A DNA stretch of 64,000 bases from Diphasiastrum complanatum (lineage: Eukaryota > Streptophyta > Lycopodiopsida > Lycopodiales > Lycopodiaceae): assembly GCA_029204225.1 (NCBI GenBank), contig CM055102.1:23281390-23345389 (forward strand). Reading direction: 5' to 3'. Below the pieces are notes generated by a model that made no database searches, was not told where the DNA came from, and saw only the letters and a program-made list of their open reading frames with translations. This document shows positions 34,634 to 45,528 of this stretch, piece after piece. Within the stretch, counting starts at the first letter, position 1; every line of letters starts with the position of its first letter. The translations under genes and the position numbers were made by a program.

Positions 34634-36404
34634 TCAAGATCTGGTTCCCAGTTTAATGATTAAATGTCTAGGGAGACGACTGATGCGTTTGGAGACAGAA
34701 ACATTACGCTTGCAGCGCTTTCCACATCCCTTGCAATGAAAATTTTCAGCAGTCAAATCGTAAACAGACTCATCATACTCTTCATGCTCATGGCGAGAAG
34801 AATTAATATGGTTATTCAAACCATTCAGATCCTTGAATAGCTTGAAACACAGAAAGCATACATATCCCCAGCCTTCATGAGACTCTCCCGTTGTGAATTT
34901 TTCGGTTGGATCTTCAAGCTCGTGGCGGGGAGAGTTTAAATGCATGTTCAAAGAATTCAGTTTCGTAAATGGCATTTGACATAGGTGGCATACATAGGTA
35001 CACCGTGCACGAGAGCGTTCTGTTGCAAACGTGCCCAGCTCTGTTAATGATTCGACGTTAGATCTGCACATATATAAAATGTCATGAAAACAAGTAGTAT
35101 TCATTAACAGTGCTGGCGCAGATGTTACTAATTGCTCGTCTCAAGTAATTTTATTCGGCATGTATGCAAAAATAGAGTTGGACCAAAGGACATGACATTG
35201 TAGTATGAGGAAAAGCTTAAAATCAGACTTGTTAATCAGGAGACGGGGGCAGAACGAGGCTTGACTATTATACTAAATTCACGCTTGAATGAGTTCTTAA
35301 ATTTGCAGCTTGCCTCAGAGTTTGGTGGGGGGATTCATTTTCAACTGATCGAGTGAGAAGACCGCAATTTCCAGAGTATTCCTCCCATAACTTGATTGCT
35401 GTCAGAAGATCTTGCTGATGAAGCTGTACCGCGCACCTCTGGCCGGGCCTTTCAAGCTGTAACTCGCGATACCAAAACAAAGCAAAGCTAGTCAGTACTC
35501 AGCATTATTTGAACATCCAAGGTTCATTGAATCGAGTTCCAGCATCTGAACTATAAATCTAAACCATTGCAATGAGGACTGAGCATGTGATGGAGTCCAC
35601 AGGCATGAAGAAAACTGATTCTGTTTCCCAGGACTTTTGCCATTGCAGATTTCTGCTACCAAATTTTGTAAACTCTGATAGTCGTACTCTAACTTAGGAA
35701 GGCTTACAAGGGGATAACTAAAAGACGGGCGCTTCAGACAACAACAATCATATAAACTGCTAATTTCCCATAACAGACTTGTGAGTTCGGAGCGTGATGT
35801 ACCATTCTCGACAAAAATACAGCGCACACCCATCCATATGATTCAAGGTTCAGTCTCGTTATCACTGTAGTAGAGAGATCAGAAGTTGAGGTACTTAATT
35901 CAAGCAGACTCGTGAGATGTCAGTTCTAGAGCCCCAACACTAACACATTTACCATATCAGATCCAACATCCACACGAGAAAGCTCACTGCAACTAAGGAT
36001 AGTTCAAAGTAAAATATTAAGCATGAATATGGAAAGAATATTACAAGCTCGTTTCGTACACTCACGTGCATTGCAAGACCTAAGGGCTTGTTGAAGATGC
36101 TCCCACATTCAGGGCACTTGACCACGGCTCCAGGATTATTGAGATGGAGGAAGGATTTGAAATGTTGCATCAATGCCTTTGAAGTAGTGAAGTCTAGATG
36201 ACATGTAACACAGCAAAATTGGTGGTTCGAAGAGCAGGCCAAGTGTTTTCTGAATCCTTTGATCGTGGAGAATCCCAGCTTGCACTTGATACAATAAAAA
36301 TGATCCTCATGCACATGCTCGTGATAATCTACCCTTTTCTCGAGGGTAAAAGCACAAAATCGGCATACAACGAAGCAATTATCTCCTAGCTTGTAGCAAG
36401 ACAT
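34634..36404 (-). CDS. Multi-exon C2H2 zinc-finger protein
   Basis: Minus strand. First exon 36404-36066, starting MSCYKLGDN (first ATG after an in-frame stop) and ending at a GTGAGT donor. Fingers: CRFCAFTLEKRVDYHEHVH, then YCIKCKLGFSTIKGFRKHL(6)H, then CVTCHLDFTTSKALMQHFK(4)H, then CPECGSIFNKPLGLAMH, cut by the donor. Last exon 35063-34634 after a TGTGCAG acceptor: CHLCQMPFTKLNSLNMHL(N)SPRH, CFLCFKLFKDLNGLNNHINS with SRH, and CKGCGKRCKRN with a final RH. Phases of these two exons do not join directly (0 against 2), so a middle exon is needed; coding-like frames at 35268-35833 (LTAIKLWEEYSGNCG and LPKLEYDYQSLQNLV) are candidates. The HLxSPxH spacing suggests nucleic-acid binding. The linkers and finger style resemble fungal multi-C2H2 proteins more than typical plant EPF-type (QALGGH) fingers. 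It could be a pseudogene if the middle exon is broken. Confidence 0.65.
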
Positions 36405-36570
36405 GTTTGCTAAGATTAGTTCACGATCCGCTTTCCTCACTCATGTGTTGATTCCACAATGCTCTAGTTCACTCATGAGCCTCGGACTCTCACTTTTCTA
36501 GATGACAGCACCCACCGACTGTGATCATACAGGTACAAAGGAATAGAAAGGAAGTGGATGCTTTCCTTAT

Positions 36571-36832
36571 GCTGGATGGATTCGGCAATTGGGCTGTCAA
36601 CTGCGTCATCTTTAAAGGAATTGGCAATGAGAAATTTCTATAAGATCTTCATGAATTATCAGTCGATAACTTTCCCAATCTCTTTGAGACTAGACTAGTC
36701 TTCATGTGTGATGGATTCCATAATTGGGCTGTCAACTGCGTTATCTTTGACGGAATTGGCGATGATCTTCTTCGCCGGACAGTATAAAATCTTAGTCTAT
36801 AACTCTCTCAATCTCTTTGACACTGGATTAAC
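36571..36832. repeat. Direct repeat upstream of the zinc-finger gene, period about 137 bases
   Basis: TTGGGCTGTCAACTGCGT(C/T)A, TCTTT(A/G)A(A/C)GGAATTGGC and (C)AATCTCTTTGA(G/C)ACT recur in 36571-36692 and 36706-36832. The pair lies 170-430 bases upstream of the first ATG, where promoter elements could be. Confidence 0.8.
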
Positions 36833-36849
36833 TCCGCATATGAACTGTT

Positions 36850-37658
36850 ACTTTCTTATTCCATCTTTTCTTTCCTTCCTAGTGGCTGAGTGTGTTTTCG
36901 TGTTTTCACACAAAAAAAGAAAAAGGGTGGCACTTTATATGCTTTAGTGATGGGACACCTCAGAGTTGCCTTTGTTGTTTTTCTTTTTCTTTTGCATTTT
37001 ATAAATTAGGAAAGGTTTCTTTCCTTTGAAATATTGGTGTTTTGTACCAAGGCAAGTCCTTGGGGCTCTTCCATCAAATTTTGCTCTCACCCACTTTTAA
37101 GAGGACTTAATCCCGAGTGGAAGTCCGCCATCGGACCCAAGTTCCAACCGATAGTGTGGCTACTCTTAACTTCCTCCAATGTTGCACATCATCTCCACCT
37201 TTCGGACATCACTTCTTTGTCTCTACATATGAGAGGATCAGAGGATGGTGGGAAGACTCGAGATTGGAGTGTACTTGACGAAAACGAGTCACTTGTATTG
37301 GCATATGTAATGAAATGACTTGCTTAAATTGGCATGCCAAATGGCAATGCCCATCTTCAGAACCAATCTTAATATCACATACAATATATTCATCCATAAG
37401 TCCAATATAATTTTACCTAAAAAGTGTCATGTCAAGTGCTTTTTCCTTTTCGTAATGCTCAGTGCGCAGAGTTCGTGTGTATTTTGGAGGCACCTCCTAC
37501 CACAGAATTTTCAAGCACAAAGTTCGTAATGCCACGATCTGCAGAATGCTCGTTCTGATAGTTGGATTACTAGCGTGTTCTGCCGGAATGATCGATCTGA
37601 CAACTAGATTACTAGTGCATTTTGCGGGAATCTCACCCTTCGCACTGAGCATTACTCA
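36850..37658. other. No recognisable gene
   Basis: AT-rich DNA with short frames only; no domain or RNA structure recognised. Confidence 0.4.
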
Positions 37659-37770
37659 GGGAAGGCCCGGGCCGTCGGGCCTTCCGTGCAGTTCGGGTCG
37701 TGCCCTCGGCCTCCCGCCCTCGGGCAACGGCCCTCCCAACGCGGAAGGCCCTGGGGCAGGGCCTTCCCCC
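37659..37770. repeat. GC-rich island with nested inverted repeats
   Basis: About 110 bases of very high G+C inside AT-rich DNA. GGAAGGCCC and its complement GGGCCTTCC occur twice each (near 37660, 37675, 37742 and 37759), so two stem-forming pairs exist. CCTCGGCCTCCCGCCCTCGG lies between them. Function unknown. Confidence 0.75.
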
Positions 37771-38585
37771 CCACAACAATTGCACTTGAATAATGTCTCT
37801 TTGCCACATGTAAAGGAACTAACTAAGTGGCATTGCAACTTTGGAGGAATTTGTCATTTCAATATTAGCAAATCGGGATAATATAAACTCTCTTTACACG
37901 ACTTGAAGATGGGACTTCTATTGTGCAAAGGTTACTTATGCCAATATTTTGAGACCATAAAACAAATGTGTGCCACATGTTGCTACAATATGGATTTTGA
38001 AATTCCTAAAAACATTCAAAAGCATATTATGGTTCTTAGAAAAAGTATCTAGCCTATGATTAAAGGGTCCAAAATTGTGCACCATAAAAGAACTTCGACT
38101 ATGAAGTAAAATGCTTCACCAATGATTTGTACTTGGAATATAGGTTTTTAGTGACCTTTACACCAAGTTCAACGACAATTTTATTATGGCTCAATGTAAT
38201 AGCCTCGCCATATTTTCAAGGGTGTATTCGGTTTTAGTGCAAACATCACCTAAAAAATTTATATTCCAATACATGAAAACTTTGTCCTAAATCGACATCA
38301 AATGCTATTATTTTAATAAATTTGCACATTACAATTCAAAAACTCACACTTAACATTAAACTAAGGATGGCGCAAGCCTTCAATCCTTCCTCCTAGATCA
38401 AGCCTTGCCCTTAGACCCTTACCCCCCTTTGCCATGAAGGAAAGCTATTGCCATGGGCCTTCCCGCCTATAAAATTAAATAGTTCACATTGAAGGTCTAG
38501 TGTTTGGTAGATTGATGGAAATAATACTATCAGTCTACAATTGTAGATCATAGAGTGCTAACCTCGTTATCGGTCTGGGACAAGC
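37771..38585. other. Spacer, probable 3' LTR zone of the 38.6-kb Copia
   Basis: On the minus strand RNase H is followed by TTTAAAGGGG and then TGTCCCAGACCGATAACG, a plausible polypurine tract (38586-38595) and LTR start (38581 leftwards). The far LTR end could not be located. Confidence 0.4.
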
Positions 38586-38595
38586 CCCTTTAAAG

Positions 38596-39863
38596 TCAAC
38601 AAACTTTAAGTACAGAAAGCTTTGATGTAAACTTTTCAAACTTTTCTCTAATAAGTGGCTTAGTGAAAATGTCAGCTAGTTGTTCGTCCGTACTACAATG
38701 AACAACATGAATTTCATTACTAAGAAGCCTCTCACGTATAAAGTGATACTGAATCTCAATGTGTTTGGTTCTCACATGGAACACTAGATTCTTTGCTAGC
38801 TGAATGCCACTCTGACTGTCGCTATGTATAGTTCTGAGATTTTCCCGTTTCATGCCAACTTCATCCAAGATTTGCCTCAACCATATAGCTTCATGTGCTG
38901 CACTACACATTGCCTTATACTCTGCTTCTGTGGTGGATAAAGCAACTTTACTTTGCTTTTTACTAGACCAGAAAAAGCAACTGCCACAAAGCTGGAATAC
39001 ATACCCTTTGGTGGATCTACGATCGTCATAGTCACCTCCCCAATCTGCATCCACATAGCCACATAACTCAGGTAAATCCTCATGCTTCCTAATACACCAA
39101 GCCATAATTGGAAGTGCCTTTGACATATCGCAAAATGCATTTGGCTACCTTCCAATGCGTCTCAGTAGGTGTTGTCATTAACTAACTTACAATACCAACA
39201 TCATAGCATATATATGGTCTAGTTGTGGTAAGATAAATTAAGCTCCCTACTAACTGCCTATACAATGTAGCATCAAATGGTTGTGATTCATCAAGCTTAG
39301 AAAGCTTTTTACCTAGTTCAATAGGAGTGTTCACTGGCTTGCAATCCTGCAACCTGAACCTGTGCAGCAACTCTCTGACATACTCCAAGGCAATAATGCA
39401 TTAGGCTGAGATCTGTCATCTCGAATTGTTCTGTGAGGTCTTTCTTGATCATGTCTATTATCTCTTGATTATTTCCCGTGATAATCAAGTCATCAAGCAA
39501 TCAAAGCAACCATACCATCAAAGCCTAAGACATAAAGATTCGAATTCGAATGTGTTCTCACCATCCCTTTAGAACAAAAGTAGGCATCAATCCTGCTATA
39601 CCACGCACGTGGTGCCTGTTTAAGACCATAAAAGCTTTCTTCAGACGACATACTTTATTCTCCTATCCTTTCGCTACAAAGCCTTCAGGTTCATCCATGA
39701 ACACCTTTTCTTCTAACTCACCATTTAGAAAAGCAGATTTTACATCCATCTGATGCAAAGGCCAACCAAAATGTGATGCTAAAGCAATAAGTAGACGTAG
39801 AGTATTCCACTTACATACTGGCGCAAAGGTCTCCTCATAGTCGATCCCTTTACTTTGTGCATA
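38596..39863 (-). pseudogene. Copia RT and RNase H (3' half of an element)
   Basis: Minus strand. RT part: YAQSKGIDYEETFAPVCKWN, LHQMDVKSAFLNGELEEKVF (39663-39863); YVRELLHRFRLQDCKPVNTP and RQLVGSLIYLTTTRP (39182-39388). RNase H: ELCGYVDADWGGDYDDRRST, KVALSTTEAEYKAMCSAAHE, HSDSQSGIQLAKNLVFHVRT, KHIEIQYHFIRERL, ADIFTKPL, ending at SVLKVC. RNase H is nearly complete, but frames break at 39140-39180, 39320-39420 and 39500-39660, and the YVDD box is damaged. The upstream end is interrupted by inverted-repeat elements and by the 40.66-kb LTR. Confidence 0.9.
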
Positions 39864-40241
39864 CATTAGAGGAGTTCTAAATCCAAAAAAGACCCTTTGT
39901 AAAGATTCCTTTTATATTTTTTCTCAACTTTTTCTTACACATGGACCAATCAAACACTCAAATTTGAAATCTACGTAACGTAACTTTTTGAGTCCACATT
40001 TTGATTCCACACTAAAAATGGCATAACTTTTTAGTGGTAAGTCCAAATTTAGCGAAATTTGGTGCATTGGAAAGCGCTTGACAAGGGCTTTCCAATGATA
40101 TGTTACATGACCATACTTTTGAGCTACGATTAAAAAGTTATGGCAAGTCAAAAGTATTAGTGCTATAATATTTTAATAATATAAACTACATCTTGCACGA
40201 ATTCTTAAAGGGTCTTTTTGGAGCTCAAAACTCCTCTAATG
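39864..40241. mobile_element. Inverted-repeat element, copy 1 (MITE-like)
   Basis: 378 bases, no coding capacity. The left end CATTAGAGGAGTTCTAAATC and the right end CAAAACTCCTCTAATG form terminal inverted repeats, which continue inward over AAAAAGACCCTTT. It is inserted in Copia RT. Comparison with the uninterrupted RT copies at 43245 and (reverse strand) 15870 shows that the flanks GCATA and CCCTTTG join to the ancestral sequence, leaving no target duplication, or at most one base. Confidence 0.85.
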
Positions 40242-40282
40242 CCCTTTGATCACCAATCTAGCTTTGTGCTTTGCTATACTTC

Positions 40283-40659
40283 CATTAGAGGAGTTCTAAA
40301 TCCCAAAAAGACCCTTTGTAAAGATTCTTTTTATATTTTCTCTCAAATTTTTCTTACACATGGACCAATCAAAGCACTCAAATTTGAAATCTACGTAACG
40401 TAACTTCTTGAGTCCACATTTTGATTCCATACTAGAAATGGCATAACTTTTTAGTGGTAAGTTCGAATTTAGCGGAGTTTAGTGCATTAGAAAGCACTCA
40501 ACAAGGGCTTTCCAATGATATGTTACATGGCTACTTTTGAGCCATGATTAAAAAGTTATGGCAAGTCAAATGTATTAGTGTTATAATATTTTAATAATAA
40601 AAAAGGCATCTTGCACGAATTCTTAAAGGGTCTTTTTGGAACTCAAAACTCCTCTAATG
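40283..40659. mobile_element. Inverted-repeat element, copy 2 (MITE-like)
   Basis: 377 bases, same orientation as copy 1 and highly similar over its whole length (shared GAAATCTACGTAACGTAACT, TTGGAAAG-like and GGGTCTTTTTGGA parts). It is inserted 41 bases from copy 1 in the same RT. Flanks ACTTC and CATCTG rejoin exactly to the uninterrupted RT, so again there is no target duplication. Confidence 0.85.
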
Positions 40660-40663
40660 CATC

Positions 40664-42210
40664 TGTTGGAAATTAAGCCCCAATTGCCTCCTTGGTGAAT
40701 CATAACTTAGATAGCCAATTACTTGAAGGATGTCTACAACGGACTTCCGGCTGATCGCCAGCAAAGAATAACCAATCCCGTTATAAATTTAAGTTCAGAT
40801 GTTAAGTTTAAAGACTTGAAGTCATTGAAGACTTGGCCATATTCAAGGACTTCCACAAACTTACATTTAGAACAAGTCTGCAGATTTACATCATTTTTCA
40901 AACAGTCTGTAGAAATACACTAAGTGTCGCACAGTTCGTATTTTTTGAACTCTTAATAAAAATTGCGAAACTTGCCTTCGACTTCTTCCGTTCAATTATT
41001 TTGAAGAAGTTAACTTGTTCACAATTCAAAAGTTTAACTATGTTTCAACACCTTCGGCCTTCTTTCGCATTTTTCCGAAACAATGCGAGAAAGGTTAAAT
41101 TCCAGGTTGTCCTCTATTTTTAAGAGTTAAATTGTTAAAGGCACCTTCGCCAACTTTTTAAGGGCACCTTCAAGTTCTTTTAAAGGTACCTTCGTCTTTT
41201 TCGCTTTCTCCGACTTCGGCTTTTTTGCTTATTCCAAAAAGCGCGAGAAAGTTACTACTAAGACATCTTCGCTTTTCTGAGGGCGCATTTGCCAACTTTT
41301 TAAAGGCACCTTCGCCAACTTTATAAGGGTGACATAAACTTATTTAGAACACCTTCGACCTTTTTTCGCAAAAAATCAGAAGAGAGAAAAATGCCGAAGG
41401 TCGTCTAAAATGAACGAGGTTCGTTCCCACGTTACTTCGCGAAATCTTGTGAGGTGACAAGAATTTGCGATGTCCTCGTCCGCGTCAACGATCCTGATTT
41501 GTTGACCGTATACACTATGTACAGTTGTCACAGAAGCCATATACTTCCAAGTACAACGGCTTTCCCAATTAGGTGATAAACATTCAATGTAATCAATACA
41601 CGGATGAAATCTATAAATAGATCATCCAAGCACAGATTAGTGGTCGCTCCGTCCATGAGACGCATTATTTGAGCCTCCCAGTTACACCATCAATTTTTTG
41701 TTGTAATTGCTATTTGTATTGTGCTTCAGTGTAATATAGTAGCAGCACATTTTTATCTGTGTACAACGTAGATGAATGCTTGTTGTGATTGAATGCACTT
41801 TCATTGTTGTTTGATCACGCTTGTATACTCACTCTGATCAGAACACGGACGTCTATGACTCCTCAGTTTTTGATCAGACGATGGCTGTCTTTGACACGTG
41901 AGGAACTCACGATATCATACTACTCTTCCATTTATGTCAGAACTATACTTCACATTGAATCTGATTTTCAGAAGTACCACACACAAACCATCTCCAATCT
42001 CTTTGGTGGACTGTACTCTTGTTTTAGAATATAAATCAATTTTTAAGATCCTGTTGGGCAATCAGAACACATAAATTTGTAATTATCTTTAGCATAAGCT
42101 GTCTATTAGACTATTTTTGCACCTAGCAGCCGACTAGAATGGGAGAGCTATTCCGCAATATTCCTGCTCTCTTCTTCGTTCACGTTCTTTCTTCTACCTT
42201 GCCCCCATCA
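40664..42210 (+). mobile_element. 5' LTR of a plus-strand Copia
   Basis: Begins TGTTGGAAATTAAG at the RT junction and ends CCCCCATCA two bases before a primer site; about 1.55 kb, long for Copia. It contains sub-repeats of GGCACCTTCGCCAACTTT (41139, 41290, 41308) and a part homologous to 31185-31665. No 3' LTR remains. Confidence 0.65.
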
Positions 42211-42213
42211 GAT

Positions 42214-42225
42214 TGGTATCAAAGC
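42214..42225 (+). promoter_or_regulatory. tRNA-iMet primer-binding site
   Basis: TGGTATCAAAGC, one base from TGGTATCAGAGC, placed after the LTR end and 52 bases before the gag ATG. Confidence 0.85.
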
Positions 42226-42277
42226 ATAGTCCAAATAAACCGAGAGATTACGTTTGTTCTATTTGTATACTGTTATC

Positions 42278-43107
42278 ATGTCTCATGTAGGTAGCTCTTC
42301 ATCTTCATCACTTAGTGAAGCTAGAGTCATTGACAAGTTCAATGGTTCTAACTTCTACATTTGGAAGTTGAAACTTAGAATGATGTTGATAGATAGAGAT
42401 CTTTGGGATGTAGTAGAAGGTGCAGACCTGAAACCAGAAGATGGTGATCAAGCAAAGGCCTGGAGGATCAAAGATCAGAAGGCCTTAGTAAGTATCACAC
42501 TCAATCTGGCCAACTCCCAAATATCTCATGTTACCACGTGCAAAACCTCTAAGAAAGCACTGGACTTATTATCAAGTCTCTATGAGACTCACGATGTAAC
42601 CACGAGAGAAGGAATTTCTTTACTCTTAGCATGTCTGATTCTACTGCCATTACTTCTCACATCAATAGCTTCAAGTCCCTGTTAGATCAACTATCAGTTG
42701 TAGGATGTTCTATTCAAGATGATGATGTCGTTATGACTTTGCTTTCTTCTCTTCCAAAGTCCTGTGAGCACTTTGTGGTGATGATCTCCACACAACCGGA
42801 CCTCACCCTTCAGAAGGTAGTTGGTCATCTTCTTCAAAAAGAAATGCGGAGAAAGACTAGCAGCCTGTCCATCAAAGACAAATCCATGGCTCTATATACC
42901 AAGAAGAAAGATCATTCCAAGGGCAAGAATCAGGTGCAGCAGCAACAACAGAAGCCTCACACTCAGACTCATCATGGTGCATCGCAGAAGAAGCTCTTCC
43001 TTAGATATTGCAAAAGAGCTAATCACAACATCAAGGAGTGTCGCATCAAGATCTACAACAAGGCAGCAGCCAGACTTCTCCAACGCGGCGGACTTCAAGG
43101 AGCAAGA
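42278..43107 (+). pseudogene. Copia Gag, frameshifted, fused to foreign RT
   Basis: Starts MSHVGSSSSSSLSEARVIDK, followed by FNGSNFYIWKLKLRMMLIDR and DLWDVVEGADLKPED (typical Copia Gag N-terminus). A frame change near 42610 leads to FFTLSMSDSTAITSHINSF, then SLLDQLSVVGCSIQDDDVV and LLSSLPKSCEHFV. The nucleocapsid motif reads LRYCKRANHNIKEC, with the first Cys lost. After about 43105 the sequence switches to antisense RT of another Copia, so protease and pol of this element are missing. Confidence 0.88.
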
Positions 43108-43800
43108 CTCACCATTTAGAAAAGCAAATTTTACATCCATCTGATGCAAAGTCCAACCAAAATGTGAAGCTAAAGCAACAAGTAGACATAGAGTATTCCA
43201 CTTACATACTGGCACAAAGGTCTCCTCATAGTCGATCCCTTTACTTTGTGCATACCTTTGATCATCAATCTAGCTTTGTGCTTTGCTATACTTCCATCTG
43301 CATGGTACCTAGTCCTATATACCCATTTACAACCAATGGGTTTCTTGCCAACTTGTGATTCCACTAAGTCCCATGTGCTACGCTTAGCAATTGACTCCAT
43401 CTCCTCTTCCATGGCCTTGACCCAAATGTCATCCTCATTCACTTCAACATAAGTCGAAGGTTCTTTGATTTGAATAATGCTAGATAAGATAGAATAATTT
43501 GTTTCATACCTTTCAGGTTGTGTCTTCTCTCTTGTTGATCTTTGTAGCTCTCCCTGACTAGATGATCCTAGAAAGTCATCCATGTCGCGGCTCTCCATTA
43601 ATCTCTCAAACCACTTAGAGAGCTTCCCTGTAAGGTGATCTGCTTCCTGGTGAAAATGTATCCCACGGTACATCTTTCTCCTTGCGTTTGTCACCTGTAT
43701 CTTTCTTGCACCAAAAGTTATATCTCTACCTCTCCAACCTGTCTCTTGAGGTTGAGTAGTAGTATCATGAGGTGTATCCTCATGTCCATCACTAGGATAG
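43108..43800 (-). pseudogene. Copia RT N-terminal part (second element piece)
   Basis: Minus strand: KWFERLMESRDMDDFLGSSS, WVKAMEEEMESIAKRSTWDL, GKKPIGCKWVYRTRYHADGS, KHKARLMIKG, then a frame change and HQMDVKFAFLNGE at the junction. It overlaps in content with 39715-39863 plus 40242-40282, about 95 percent alike over the first 150 bases. The region after the INT/RT boundary is continuous. Confidence 0.88.
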
Positions 43801-44690
43801 TCAATAAATGGGTCCTACCTGTTTGATTTTTGACCAATGCTTTGAAGCTCTTGAAAGTGGCAAACGCATCCAATTTCTTCTTCAAGAAGTAAATTCATGT
43901 CTTGCGTGACATATCATCAATGAAGGTCATGAAATAGAAGGCTTTACCGAAGGACATAGTCCTCATAGGCCTGCATAGATATGTGTGGATCAAATCCAGA
44001 ATGTTCTTTTCCCTTGCAACACCACCTTTATTGAACTTCTCTCGATGTTGCTTCCCATACACACTTGACTCGGACATCGTCTTCAAGTGGTCGTCCATCG
44101 TAGGCAATACTCTCACCATTTCCAATTTTCTCATCAAGCTAAGGCTTTCTAGGTTCAAATGACCAAGCCTTTTATGCCACAATTCAGTTTGCGATGAAAT
44201 GGATGAGATAAGTCCATGTTGCCCCCTAATTGTAGCATTCAACCTGTACAATTTAGTGTTGGGCTCCCTTATACCATCCGCAATGACTTTGAACTTTTGG
44301 TTCACATCCTTCACAAAGCAACGATCATGGGCAAATTCTACTTTCAACTTTTGATCAGTAATGGCACCAACAGAAAGTAGATTTTTCTTCAAACCTGGTA
44401 CATAAAGTACCTCCTTGATCATCCTACTTTTTTCATCAGGTAGTTGGTTGAAAATGGTGTCTATCCCCTTGATCTTGCACACATCACCATTTGCTTGTGA
44501 AATAGACGTTCCATTATCCAACTCTTTCAAGCTCCTGAAAATGGTGCCTATCGCCTTGATCTTGCACACATCACCATTTGCTTGTGAAACAGACGTTCCA
44601 TTACCTGTCATGTGTCTTGCGGATCCTGAGTCAATGTACCATGCTTGATCATCTTGATTAGATGACAATCCTGATATCAAGATGCTAGAG
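43801..44690 (-). pseudogene. Copia protease and integrase N-part, with internal duplication
   Basis: Minus strand. Protease motif WYIDSGSARHMTG (DSG triad). Then a 29-codon block (NGTSVSQANGDVCKIKAIGT and NGTSISQANGDVCKIKGIDT) occurs twice in frame. Then MIKEVLYVPGLKKNLLSVGA, WHKRLGHLNLESLSLMRKL and SSVYGKQHREKFNKGG (the HHCC zinc site has lost a Cys), and DLIHTYL with FIDDMSRK of the integrase. After LVKN the frame jumps to the integrase-RT spacer, so about 600 bases of the integrase core present in the 14-kb copy are deleted. Confidence 0.88.
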
Positions 44691-45528
44691 TCTTCAATCT
44701 CACCTTAGTCGACAAGGTTAATTGCTTGCTTTGGTTTCCCCTTGTCCGATTTCGCCAAGAATTTCCAGCATTCACTCTTCCAATGGCCCTTTTTGTCGCA
44801 ATGGAAACATTTGCCCTTCTTCTTGGTCTTGCTGGAAGATCCCTCATCCTCTTGAGTTTTGGTGAATTGCTGCTTAGACTTTTTCTTGCCCTTGCCCTTG
44901 CCTTGTTTTTGGTGTGTCACAAGTGCTTGGTCATCAGCAGTTTAACGTCTAGCTTTCACCATTTCTCGTCGTTGCTCTTCTTGCATCAAGATTCTTGTGA
45001 GCTCGTCAAAGGTTGGAAATCTTTCTCTTGATGCTATTCTGCCCACGAACATCTAATAAGGTTCTACAATGCCGCACAATGCATTGTGCACCAGTTCCAC
45101 GTCATGTATGCACTCACCAATAGAGTGCAGTTCATCTCTCATTGTCTCATGTATGTCTGAATGTGCTCTCCTTGCTCCATGCGGGCACTATTTAGTTTTG
45201 ACTTCAGAAACATGATTCTTGACGGATTTGACGTCTCGAACTGCTCTTTTAGTACATCCCATGCATGTCTGGGTGTAACAACATCACAAATGTGGGTAAT
45301 GATGTGATCCTTTACTGACAAGTTGATATAAGTCAAGGCTCTTCTTGCTCTTCTATCAAATGCTTTGATGTCAGCTTCGTTCGCCGGTCTTCTCTCCTCG
45401 CCCGTGACAATATCCCACAGTTCCTTCTCTATCAGTATGTTTTTCATTTTGAATTTCCACACTACATAGTTGAAAATCCCGTCCAATTTGTTACTTTCAC
45501 TCAAAATGGACTCTCCCATGTTTGCCAT
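44691..45528 (-). pseudogene. Copia Gag with intact zinc knuckle
   Basis: MANMGESILSESNKLDGIFN, then ELWDIVTGEERRPANEADI, RARRALTYINLSVKDHI, DVLKEQFETSNPSRIMFLKS. A break near 45139 is followed by the C-terminal part with KGKGKKKSKQQF and CFHCDKKGHWKSEC, a canonical CX2CX4HX4C knuckle. This copy keeps the residues missing in the 10-kb gag and shows the ancestral state. Confidence 0.9.

Noticed and set aside
37462..37881. 139-codon frame across the GC-rich island
   Set aside because: Pro/Gly/Ala-rich composition comes from the GC palindromes; no domain.
44415..44648. Plus-strand frame of 77 codons
   Set aside because: Antisense shadow of the duplicated protease block.
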